Shown piece by piece: positions 1 to 9,631 of a stretch of DNA of 64,000 nt. The stretch's first letter is position 1; the number at the start of each line of letters is the position of its first letter. The notes beneath the pieces were generated by a model, which saw only the letters and a program-made list of their open reading frames with translations, had not been told where the DNA came from and did no database searches. Location of the stretch: positions 372,001 through 436,000 of the forward strand of contig JAJJXM010000018.1 of NCBI GenBank assembly GCA_024516155.1. The letters run 5' to 3'. The position numbers and the translations under genes were made by a program. The stretch comes from Pyronema omphalodes. Its lineage: Eukaryota; Ascomycota; Pezizomycetes; Pezizales; Pyronemataceae.

Positions 1-947
1 CTCTAGCTACCTAGCTGTCCTGCGACACCCTTGAGTATCAGCAGTACCACGAACCTTTGATAAGTCTTTGATTTTATTTACCACAGCTGTGTAGGAGGTA
101 TCTATCAACGTACAGCCAATAAAGAAATCTAAACATTCTTCCAAAAAAAAACTGTTGAGAGGGGGGGCGGAGTACGTCACGCCGCAACGTTGTCAGGTCA
201 GACAATAAATGACGAGGTTCATCTAGCAGAGCAGCTAGGTTCATCGAAGGTCGAACTGCACCTACCCTCCCGGGGCACCTACCCACCAGTCAGCTGTGAA
301 CAAACGAGGGGTTGTTTGTCTAACTTTGTCTAACTGTGTCTATGTGCTTTTATCTAACTTTGTCTATGTGCTTTTGTCTGACATTTTAAACCTTGCGTGA
401 TGAGAGCCTCTGAGCAGCCTGCGCTTTAAGTCGGCCGAATACCCCGCGGCGCCCCACTTTCGGGGTGGGATTAAAGACTCCCCTCCCTAATCTATCAAAG
501 AACCGCCAGCTCTGCCTCGAAGAAAAACCCTTACGTCGAACGAAATAAACTTGAAAGCTCGAGTTGACGACTGCCTTAATAATCATCAAATCGAGAGAGA
601 AACGACTCAGCAAGGAACTAGCAACGAGCAGCAAGCAGCAAGCAACTAGCATCTAAGAAATAGAAGGATCAACAAATCGAAAAATCGAAAAATCGAAAAA
701 TCAAAAAATCAAAAAGCTACCGATAACCATCTCGATCCGTAAACGAACTAGTATCTATCCTACATATCCTACCTTTCCACGAATCATATCCAAACAAACC
801 CACCATCCCTCCAACTACAACCATTTCAACAAACCCTCACCAACAGCAACAACAAACCAAAACCCCCATCCAATACCCATAAACACACACCAAACCCCGA
901 AACCCCGAAACCCCGCAAACCCCGCAAACCCGCATACACCAGCAAAC
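1..947. other. Upstream spacer and likely 5' leader of the 0.95 kb gene
   Basis: I see no convincing gene here. The stretch holds a direct repeat of a TCTAACTTTGTCTATGTG-type unit at about 318-380 and a run of AAAAATCG-like units at about 665-715. A C/A-rich segment with repeated CCCCGAAA/CCCCGCAAA units at about 895-935 lies immediately before the ATG at 948. Such C/A-rich, G-poor leaders are common upstream of fungal genes, so this last part is probably promoter and 5' UTR. Confidence 0.5.
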
Positions 948-1394
948 ATGCCCAACATCCGCTGGTTCACCTCCCCCTACAGCGTCCCATCCGTCTGGGG
1001 TCCTCCCTGTCCAATGACCATGGTACCGAAGCGGACAACTTCTCCTTCGCAGTCGATTCCTGATCTTCCGTCTTCTGAGATTCCTGAGGTTCCTGATAGT
1101 TTGGTTGGTCCTGTTTCAGTTGCGGTTGCAGCTGCGGTTTCGAGTTCTGAGGATGATGATGGTGATGGTGATGTTGGTGAAGTTGGTGATGTTGGTGGTT
1201 ATGAAGCTATGGCACCTAGAACATCTAGAACATCTAGGACACCTAGGACACCTAGAATATCCCCCACCAGCACGGAAATCATGCACCAGAAAAACTCAGA
1301 TTCAACATCGGGATCGGTTACGAAAACCCAGGACCAGGATATTTGGGATTGGGTGATAGTTTCGGATGAAGAGGAGGATGATAGCGGGAACTAG
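948..1394 (+). CDS. Small acidic hypothetical protein (148 aa)
   Basis: This is a single-exon reading frame that I do not recognise. The N-terminus is proline-rich. A Ser/Val/Glu-Pro stretch is followed by an acidic Gly/Asp patch (about residues 69-84), then a repeated Arg-Thr-Ser/Arg-Thr-Pro stretch (about 91-104) coded by 9-bp imperfect DNA repeats. The C-terminus ends in a tryptophan pair and an acidic tail (WDW..DEEEDD). The start has a plausible C/A-rich leader. The low complexity suggests a disordered protein, possibly nuclear. It may be lineage-specific. A spurious ORF in repeat-rich DNA remains possible. Confidence 0.5.
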   Translation: MPNIRWFTSPYSVPSVWGPPCPMTMVPKRTTSPSQSIPDLPSSEIPEVPDSLVGPVSVAVAAAVSSSEDDDGDGDVGEVGDVGGYEAMAPRTSRTSRTPRTPRISPTSTEIMHQKNSDSTSGSVTKTQDQDIWDWVIVSDEEEDDSGN

Positions 1395-1438
1395 ATACCT
1401 TGAGTTTGAAGGTTAGTTGGGATAAGGTATTGGAATAA

Positions 1439-1470
1439 GATGAGATGAGATGAGATGAGATGAGATGAGA
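1439..1470. repeat. (ATGAG)n microsatellite, about 6 copies
   Basis: Perfect tandem pentamers are visible directly downstream of the 148-aa gene. Confidence 0.9.
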
Positions 1471-2253
1471 TAGGATAGAGAAGGGAGGTTTTTTGTTTTT
1501 TGTTTTTTTTGTTTGGTTTTTTGGTTTTTTGGTTTTTTGTTTGATTTTAATTTGTTTTGGATTGTTTTAGGGTTGTTTTTAGGCATTCTGGCGCTGTGGG
1601 TAATGAATGCTTGTTGATGAGGATATGTTGAATAAAGAAATAAAAAAAAGAAGAAAATAAACCAATAAACCAATAAAACATACATAGCAAACTGTTGAAG
1701 TTTATTGACCCAGCACCGGCGCGGCCGCAACCCTCAAAATTTCCCTTTTACATCTACCGCAACCCCATCCCGTCACCGAGGAATATTACTACTACATAGT
1801 CCCTATTTATCATTGCGCGCAATGCTAAAAGACGAAGAAGCAACACGACTCGACGCCTAGCGATTTCTGGTGCTGGATGATATTGATTACGAGGTAAATT
1901 ATTTTGGAGGTAGTGTTGTTGAATGTTTTGTTGGGGAATGGCAATAATGTACTTGGGGTTATTTTCCTCTGCTGGGTGCAGAGTTGAAGGATTGGTGATT
2001 TTTTGATAGAATCATTATGGCGGTAGCTGGACATTTTGTTTTACTGTTTTAGGACCACCGCTGACAGCTGAGTTGGAAATGACACCGTCCAGTGATATGT
2101 GTTCACCATTTTCATCCGTAATCATACTGCAATACTGTCACCTGTGTGCCCAAAAACCACGCAAAAAAACAGATATCTCAACCCAACTAAAATATCAGAT
2201 CTATTACTATAATGCTTCCCACTTATAACCACAATTTCTAAACCCAAGAAAAA

Positions 2254-2288
2254 AATACAAATACAAATACAAATACAAATACAAATAC
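2254..2288. repeat. Short tandem repeat of AAATAC/ACAAAT units
   Basis: About six tandem hexamer-like copies are directly visible in the spacer before the coiled-coil gene's 3' end. Confidence 0.85.
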
Positions 2289-2447
2289 ATCCAAACAGAA
2301 TGCTACCTACCGTATTTCCCAATACAAAAAAAAAGCAGTCCAACGCTCAACAAAAAATGCCTGGTATCAACAATAACAATACAAAAACAAATAACCTTTC
2401 AATCCCAATCCTCAATCCCCAACTCCCAATCCCCAATCCTCGAATTC

Positions 2448-3610
2448 TTAGTCAACTGATAGCCCTAAGAGTTCCTGTTCCACTTTCGACTTCATAGTCG
2501 ATTTCATTGTCGGTATCGAAAGCCTGATGTGACTACGATCTTCACTATGTTTCGGTCTAGGAATAAAGCGAATATGATCCCTCGGATAATCCCTATCGTT
2601 GGCTGAAATTTGCTCTCCGATTTGATCCATCAGGGACTTGACTTTCTCCTCCGGCTGCTGCTGTTGTTGCTGCTGCTGGTCTGCAGCATGGGTCTGCTCA
2701 CTCACTTCTGGAAATTCGCCAACTAAACTCTCCATCTCTCCTTCTTGACCTTCCGGCCCCTCGATCCCCTCGATTCCCTCAGGTCCCTCACTAGCTCCAG
2801 TAGCAAGTAACCATCCAATTACCACAACCGCCATAGTCCCCCAAAATACCCTACCCCTCCATCCACCCTTCCTGCCTCTCTCCACCTCTCTCGTACGTTC
2901 CGCCCTTCTCCTAACATTCTCTATCCTCCGCCTGTAATCTTCAACTTTCTCTTTCTCTCCCTGTAATCGACTGCGTAGTTTCTCGATGCTGGAGATTTCG
3001 GAACCTAAGCGGTCAAGTCCGTCGATATGCCGACTGAACTCGGTGGTGAATCGTGCATCGGATTGTGAGAGGGAAGAGAGTAATGTGGAGGCACTGTTTA
3101 TCAAGGATGTAATTTGGAGGTTGGCTGTAGAGAGGGAGGAGAGCGCTGATTCTAGGGATTTGGAGCGGGAGGCGAGAGTGTCGGTTGTGCTGGCGGTTAG
3201 GTTTTGGAGATCACGGAGGATGTGTCTATAGAGAATACGAGAGTTAGTAAGGGTTTGACAGGACTTATTCTGAAATGTTTGGCAATTCTGAGGAGGTAGC
3301 CAAAGATACCCCATAGTAGAGCAGCGCCGGATATAGAGGGACCAAGCACCAGAGGTGTTACGTACTGGGAGTCATTTGGATCTGTAGAAGAGAGTTCGGA
3401 GATAGTTTTGACTGCATCGACTATGCCTGCTTCCCCAGTTTCGCCGCGACCCCACTCTCGTTCTTGTAAAGTACGGACAACACTTGGATCTCTATCCTTG
3501 GAAGTGCCGATAGTTCTCCGTGTTGGTGGTCGTGAGCTTATGGTAAGGTCATGCATCTCAGGCGATGCAGCACTGGAGCTGGCGGTAGCTGTTCGCTTTG
3601 TTGACTGCAT
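2448..3610 (-). CDS. Coiled-coil protein with one C-proximal membrane segment (340 aa)
   Basis: Two exons fit: 3366-3610 and 2448-3225. The 140-nt intron has a GTACGT donor, a TTACTAAC branch site and a CTATAG acceptor, and the phases close exactly. The Ser/Thr/Arg-rich N-terminus (1-80) looks disordered. Residues from about 85 to 205 are a long heptad-like helix ending in a strongly charged Glu/Arg stretch. A hydrophobic segment follows (WGTMAVVVIGWLLA, about 220-235). The C-terminal tail carries Gly-Pro-Glu repeats and a polyglutamine run. The topology suggests a membrane-anchored coiled-coil protein, such as a tether or SNARE-accessory-like factor, but I do not recognise the family. It diverges from the ornithine carrier gene. 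Confidence 0.72.
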
Positions 3611-4714
3611 TATGCCAGAGGTATCGATTATGGCTTCCCGCGGGTGTGACGTAGGTGAAGGTTCCCAAGGTGATTAAGGTTCAGGGCTGCGCGACAAAAG
3701 TTAATGGAGCGATGAGCTCCCGCGAAAGCTCGGAAGGTCCAAGCGATCACGGTAGATCACGGGCTCCCTGCCTGCTTAGGCTTGCGAACGCAAGCTGCGC
3801 GCAGCGGGGCCCTACCTTGCCGAGCTAGCTGCGCGTCCTATTCTTAGTCGCGTATGTCAAGGATCATCCACGTTGGCGTCGAAATCAAGATGAAACAGGA
3901 TCAGATTAGATATGGGGGCCACGTGGATGATATTCATTTGAGGGAATTTTTGGGCATATGTAGAATTAGGAGAGAAAAAAGGAATTAATGTTTGACTGAT
4001 TGTGATGGCTTTGTAAAGGAACCAGAAGGCTGAGAATTCAATAAGACCTTGCTTGGGTACGTATTGACGTTGAATTTGAGGCATAAAGCCTGGACTCTGC
4101 GGCGCGCATTCTACCCGGCGCCCCCTTAATCTTGGTCTTTATGCTACTGCAGCTAGATAATCAGATTGTCTGATTGTCGTCAAATTTTTTATCAGATTGG
4201 CGGGGCAGAGCACCAAAATTTTCGCTTTTGGCACCTTGCATGTTGCGCCGACGCCCAAAAGGTCGCAGAAGGCTGATCGTGTTTTCACCACGAAAAGCAC
4301 TCTGTTACACAACTTTATTGAAAATTTACGCACTTTTGCGAAATATCCCACTCCTTGTTTCCACAAGCATAATCCATTGATATCAATATAAATTTCGTTT
4401 TTCTCATTTTCATCATTCCGTTCTTAAACCCAGAACTGTTCTCCAGTGTGCAACGCGAAAGGCCCCTACTCCATTCATATTCCGTCTTCCACATCGCGCT
4501 TTTGAACATTGTCACCCCACCACCGGTCACACAGAAACGCTAACTGCTCGTTCTGTTCTCAACACCAACGAATTTGAATCTTGTACCGCTCGACTATGTT
4601 GCGATAATACCATACCATACCTGCGAAGCCCTACCTACTTAAATTTGTCGAAGTCCATACCCAGTACGCTATAGACAGCCCACCACACACACGACCGCCC
4701 ACCGCATCACTGCA
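3611..4714. promoter_or_regulatory. Divergent promoter region, coiled-coil gene / ornithine carrier
   Basis: This 1.1 kb spacer separates two divergent starts. Positions 3660-3850 form a GC-rich block unlike its surroundings. The block holds a repeated GATCACGG and a 7-bp palindrome GCTTGCG-AA-CGCAAGC at 3780-3795. Another dyad, AATCAGA-TTG-TCTGATT, lies at about 4157-4173. C/A-rich leader sequence precedes the carrier ATG. These are candidate protein-binding sites only. Confidence 0.5.
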
Positions 4715-6236
4715 ATGTCTCAAGAACGTCATATCGAAGTACCACAATCTATCGTTACTGTACCGATAGCTTCAGCTCCCCTAATGGCTGAAATCGCGCC
4801 CGCCACCGTGAATACTGCTACCACGGAATCAACTTCCATCACCGCCGCCAAAGACATTGCATATGGATCTGTACGTTGTTTATCGCTCGAGATTGCGGGG
4901 TCGCATGCTCAATGTTGCCCTGAACCTCTCCGAGCACTACCACAACTTTTGAGGACTATAACACTGACTTTATTAGCTAGCAGGAATGATCGGAAAAGTG
5001 ATTGAATACCCCTTCGATACTGTCAAGGTTCGCATCCCCTCCCATGAGCCCTAAAATCGTTTCTACGTCATAGATCTTCAACTGACGTGACTCATAGGTC
5101 CGCCTACAATCTCAACCCGACACTCGGCCACTGCTCTACAAAGGACCATTGGACTGCTTCTTGCAGGGTGTGAGGCAGGATGGAATCCGTGGGTTGTACA
5201 GGGGAATATCCTCACCTATGGTGGGAGCTGCAGCAGAGAACTCATGCTTGTTTTTCAGTGTAAGTGATTTTATCTTGGTCGAGGAAAGCGAGGGTGTGGT
5301 GGAATGAGACCTACGAAAGGGTAGAAGTGCTGCAACCTGCAAGTACCCGGGGTCTTGCCCTGGCCTCGACTTTGCCCGTAGAGAACAATTACCTTGGCGT
5401 AGAATGCTGACCGCGATATCTACAGTACAACCTTGCACAGACCTTCACCCGCTCAACCTTCTACCCTCACCTAAACCCTAAGGACCCCCTGCCCTTGACC
5501 GCCCTGCTCTGGTGTGGTTCCGCCGCAGGAGCCTTCGCATCCTTCGTCCTCACTCCCATCGAGTTGATCAAATGCAAAGTACAAGTACAAGCTATGGAGT
5601 CTTCCGGCTCTACGGCATCGAAGCCCGGTCCAATCGGGGTAATGAAGGAGGTATGGAAGCACCATGGAATCAAGGGGTTTTGGAATGGACAAACCGGAAC
5701 CTTTTTGCGAGAGACTGGAGGATCAGCCTGTTGGTTTGGTGCCTATGAGTACGTTGGAGCTACATTGAGAAAGAGGAAAGGAAGCGAGCAGTTGGGTAAT
5801 GGGGAGATGATGCTCGCAGGAGCTGCTGGTGAGTTTTCCCCCGGTGGCAGACATGAGAAAGGATTATGGACCGCTGGTTCTCGAATCAAAATAAGGCCCA
5901 GCATGAAACACATTCAAGGTATTTCGTGCTGGGCCTTGTTTCGTTTCGGAGCCGGCGGTCCAATTTTCGTTTAGTCAAATCAGAGCTAACTATGTCACAG
6001 CCGGTGTCAGTTATAACTTTATGCTCTTTCCCGCGGATTCGATAAAGAGCAGAATGCAAACGCAGGTCTTATACCCCGGTGATAAGGCAAAGGGATTTTT
6101 AGAGATTACTGCAGGAATGTACAAGGCCGGAGGTATTAAGGCGTTTTATAGAGGGTGTGGTATTACTTGCTTTAGATCTGCTCCTAGTTCGGCGGTTATC
6201 TTTTTGTGCTATGAGAAGTTGAAAGAATGGTTTTAG
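4715..6236 (+). CDS. arg-13: Mitochondrial ornithine carrier, ARG-13/Ort1 type (335 aa)
   Basis: This is an inner-membrane member of the SLC25 family that exchanges ornithine/arginine-pathway intermediates between matrix and cytosol. Five exons (4715-4870, 4977-5027, 5098-5259, 5426-5828, 6001-6236) give a continuous frame. Three carrier repeats are visible, each with a P-x-[DE]-x-[VIL]-[KR] signature: [10 protein letters not shown] in repeat 1, [10 protein letters not shown] in repeat 2 and [11 protein letters not shown] in repeat 3. The repeat ends RGLYRG, KGFWNG and KAFYRGCG are also present. The [17 protein letters not shown] start and the [18 protein letters not shown] block resemble the fungal ornithine carrier group; this subtype call comes from remembered similarity. 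Length is normal for the family. Intron 4 (5829-6000) contains a strong hairpin. ClpP follows on the same strand but with its own promoter. Confidence 0.9.
5893..5937. repeat. Intronic inverted repeat (16-bp arms, 13-nt loop)
   Basis: Inside intron 4 of the ornithine carrier gene, arm 5893-5908 pairs with arm 5922-5937 at 15 of 16 positions. The arms centre on GGCCCAGC/GCTGGGCC. This would form a stable RNA hairpin in the pre-mRNA. Confidence 0.85.
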
Positions 6237-7403
6237 ATTGGGCGCGGGAGGGGATAATACCTAGTTGGATGAGATGATAGACTTGACCGGCCAAGAGAAC
6301 AGGTTACAGAGGATCTAGAATTGAGGATTTGTACGGGAGTTTAAAAGTTAAAAATTTCGACACATTGTTTTGAAGGAATTTATGGAGGAATGGAGGATTA
6401 TCTAGGGATGGACATACGTGGATTTGGTTGCGGATTTTTTCATTGGAGGCTTTTTTTCGGTTTACTTTGTTAGGCGAATTGGGCGTTTTGTCGGATAGTA
6501 TGTTGTAGGATGCGTGCGTGATAGACGGTTTTGGGGGTTTGTATATAGGAAATGGGGAATGAGGATTGCGCTTTGAAAAGAAATTGAGGTACAGGATTAT
6601 ATCTCTTTTGGGGACAATTTTGTCCTATGTGAATTGTTGCTTGCTAAAACAAGGCTCATCGCTCTGTAAACTACCATGATGTATCATGCATCAGCTTCCT
6701 GGATTCCTCAAGTCCTTTTTCCCTGAGATAACAAACCAGGTAATACCCGCCTGAATACCTCCCATACCTCCCATACCCACCCTCTCTAAGAACCCATACA
6801 ACACACAGCCCACCACACCCAATCCCCTCATCCATTTCCAGTCGATCCTCCCAATCATCTTATCTCCAACCCAACCTTTCCCCAGCACCAATCCCACAAT
6901 CCCCACATCACCATCCCATCCCATCCATACGACCCCGAACAAAACCACGACAAGTTATTCTGTGTGAACTTTGTCGGGATTGTTAGAGATGTATAGAAAT
7001 GAAACAAGCTCTGGAATAGAGGTTGTGAGGCGATTATGTTACCGGAATTATGATGAGAAGCTTCCTCCTGTAATTCATTTATTGTTACGTTTTTCTCAGA
7101 AAAAATACTTATGCACTTTAATAAAATATGTCCTTCCTTATAAATGGATGGCATAGTGCCTTATGATTTCTCGAACTAAAAACTCTGTATCCGTTGTAAG
7201 AAATACGTGATGTGCAGCTTGTGCCTGTGATTTTAGAGTTTCTATATACATAGCTCATGAAGCAGTATGTACTATGTACCATGTAGCAGGAGCATACTCA
7301 ACGCGCTAACCCCTATAGTCCGTCGCGCACTCGCGTAAATCCGCACCTCGACGTCAAATGAACGTCACCACCGCCAGCACCTCACCAAAAAAAAAAACAG
7401 AAT
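6237..7403. other. Spacer between ornithine carrier and clpP
   Basis: The first 400 nt are probably the carrier 3' UTR and terminator. Minus-strand positions 6691-6948 hold an 85-codon frame rich in Gly, Val, Met and Trp, with membrane-like character. An upstream CACAG could act as a splice acceptor for it. It may be a small membrane protein or chance; I could not recognise it. The last 200 nt are the likely clpP promoter. Confidence 0.4.
6691..6948 (-). CDS. Doubtful small hydrophobic Gly/Val/Trp-rich ORF (85 aa)
   Basis: The frame reads through alternating hydrophobic and glycine stretches (GIVGLVLGKGWVGDK, GLGVVGCVLYGFLERVGM). This is more protein-like than most chance frames here, but there is no family match, and part of the composition comes from a GGGATGG-type DNA repeat. 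If real it could be the last exon of a small membrane protein starting upstream near 7150. Treat as tentative. Confidence 0.22.
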   Translation of the reverse strand: MVLFGVVWMGWDGDVGIVGLVLGKGWVGDKMIGRIDWKWMRGLGVVGCVLYGFLERVGMGGMGGIQAGITWFVISGKKDLRNPGS

Positions 7404-8614
7404 ATGTCAGCCCTACGTTCGCTACACCCCCGCTCGCTAGGTACATTTCAAAAGGCAACATCGATACTTCGTGGGTTTACGACAACAGCTTCCCGGAATG
7501 ATTATTACCCTGTTCCGACCCCGTTTGTGACGGAGAATATTGCTGGTGGTTGGCAGACTTGTGAGCTATCCCGGATGGTTGAAGCTAAGGGGTTGGGGGA
7601 TGGGAGCTGCGGGGGGAAGGAGCATAGGGGTTGAAGGAAGAGAACCCCAGAGGAGGAGAGAGTGCGGAAGCTTTATACCGCTGTAGCTGCTCGCGTGCTC
7701 TTCCCCGGATTACCTACTTCCAGATCCTCAGAGACCCACCTCCAAAGCTCCCCCGCCCCTCATAGCCCATCACCACCGTACTACCACAGACTACTAACCC
7801 CTCTCCAGCCGATATCTACTCCCGACTTCTCCGCGAGCGTATCGTCTGCCTCAACGGTCCAGTCCACGACGGTCTCTCCGCCAGCATCGTAGCACAACTT
7901 CTCTTCCTCGAAGGCGAAAACCCTGATAAACAAATCAACCTGTACATCAACTCTCCCGGGGGTTCGGTTACCGCCGGCTTAGCAATCTACGATACTATGC
8001 AATATATTAAATCCCCAGTTTCGACTATATGTGTTGGACAGGCTGCTAGTATGGGGTCTTTGTTACTGGCGGCGGGTGAGAAGGGGAAGAGATATGCTCT
8101 GCCCCATGCTAGTATTATGTTGCATCAGCCGAGTGGTGGGTATACGGGTCAGGCTTCGTGAGTATTACCTCGAGGGGGTGGGGGGGGGGGGGGGTTATTA
8201 CGGTGTAAGGAGTGGAAAAGATGGTTGGAGGAGGAGGAGGAGGAGGAGGAAGAAGAAAGCACTAGCTAACACAGTGATATCTTTTAATAGGGATATTGCA
8301 ATCCATGCTAAAGAGATTCTACGGGTACGGGAGAGGTTAAACAACATTTACGTAAACCATCTCACAAAGCCTCACACTGTTCAAGAAATCGGTATTTACA
8401 CCCCTCCTATTTTCAATGCTATTTCAGCATCTTTCATATTCTCCATGCATTGCATACAGAAATTCGTCATATACTAACCTAACCCGCAGAAAAACTTCTC
8501 GAACGCGACCACTTTATGCACGCGGAAGGAGCCCTAGAAATGGGTCTAATCGACGAGGTGTTAACCCGACGAAAGACATCAAACGACGGAACTGAGGTAA
8601 AGACTTCATCATAG
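7404..8614 (+). CDS. clpP: Mitochondrial ATP-dependent Clp protease proteolytic subunit (243 aa)
   Basis: ClpP is the serine peptidase barrel that works with ClpX in the matrix. Four exons (7404-7560, 7809-8157, 8291-8391, 8490-8614) join in frame. The first ~40 residues are Arg/Ser/Thr-rich with no acidic residues, a typical presequence. The catalytic triad is visible: Ser133 in [12 protein letters not shown], His158 in [11 protein letters not shown] and Asp209 in [11 protein letters not shown]. The spacing matches bacterial Clp[22 protein letters not shown] and GLIDEVL are also diagnostic. Intron 2 carries a G-run followed by GGA repeats. ClpP is missing from budding yeast but kept in many filamentous fungi. 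The gene converges on TAF5. Confidence 0.95.
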
Positions 8615-9129
8615 ACTGAGCAATCTCAAAGTCCTCATCCGAATATGAACTATCAGTATTTTAAGTATAAGGGAAAGATGGTGTAAAGAGTAAACAACTT
8701 ATGGAAGTAAGCGTCAAGAAGTTATGGTTTGGATTAGGATTAGGAAACCATTATTAGATAGGAAGGCAATGAGGCAACAATGCATTAAGTAGTATCTTGT
8801 TTTTTTTTATCTTTTCCTCTGCGGCTTTTTAAATAAAATTTCGCTCTGTCATTGGCGTGTTTTGAACATTCGAGAGAGAGGGAAACAAAAGAAAAAGAAA
8901 AAGAAAACACAAGTATCCCACATATCACACATTAAGTACTTATTTGTTTGTTTCTTTCTTTTCTTTTCCTTTCTTTCTTTCTTTCTTCCTTTCTTTTTTT
9001 CTTTGATATTTTGATATTTATAAGTATCGCACCTTTAAGATACAAGAAACCACATAACAAACCAAAGCAACTAAAAATGACAACCAACAACAAACAAACA
9101 TCACAATCATAAATTACATATGAAATTCG

Positions 9130-9168
<39 letters not shown>

Positions 9169-9631
9169 AATAGTAAAAAAGGAAAAAAAAAAAACCCCGA
9201 CCGTTGACTCCAAGATTCGAAAAAAAAAAAAAATATCAAACTCCATTTCATTCGTTTCTCCTAGCTCGCTTTAATTGGGTATTAATTCTCTAGCGACTTT
9301 TCAAGGCTTTTCAAGACTTTCAAGATTTTACCGAGTTTCACCGAGTTTCATTCCCTCCACTGTCATTGTATGTAATATGTAGCAGCTCCTATACCTTTCT
9401 TCTATCTGATATATTATATCTGATATATTATATCTGATATATGATATCTGATAGCTTTCTTTAAACCTCCTATGGCAAGAAAGCAGATCCAGCCATAACC
9501 ATATTTTTCCTAGTAAACTGCACTTTATAAACCGGTGCTTTCTTGGTATACCAAACCGCGAGTTGATCCGGTCTATTGTTTTTATAATTAGCCACAATTT
9601 CATCATTCCGTAGATAATCCGTTTAGAAAAC
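8615..9631. other. Convergent spacer between clpP and TAF5 with long homopolymer tracts
   Basis: This contains the two 3' ends. A T/C-rich stretch at about 8940-9005 is followed by a 38-nt poly(A) run at 9130-9167 and further A-runs to about 9232. A TATCTGATA-type repeat, about four copies, lies at 9414-9452. I see no gene. Confidence 0.6.
9130..9167. repeat. Poly(A) tract, 38 nt
   Basis: An uninterrupted A-run is directly visible. Similar runs occur at 42637-42672 and 48592-48626. Confidence 0.95.

Larger units (their letters stand above)
1395..2447. other. Convergent intergenic spacer with short tandem repeats
   Basis: This lies between the 3' ends of the 148-aa gene and the coiled-coil gene on the other strand. 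It is A/T-rich with T-runs, an ATGAG pentamer array at about 1439-1470 and an AAATAC-type array at about 2254-2288. I see no coding potential beyond chance frames. Confidence 0.6.

Noticed and set aside
386..652. 88-codon minus-strand frame with hydrophobic start
   Set aside because: The hydrophobic start comes from a GCAAGCAGCAAGCA-type repeat, and the frame sits in likely leader/promoter DNA.
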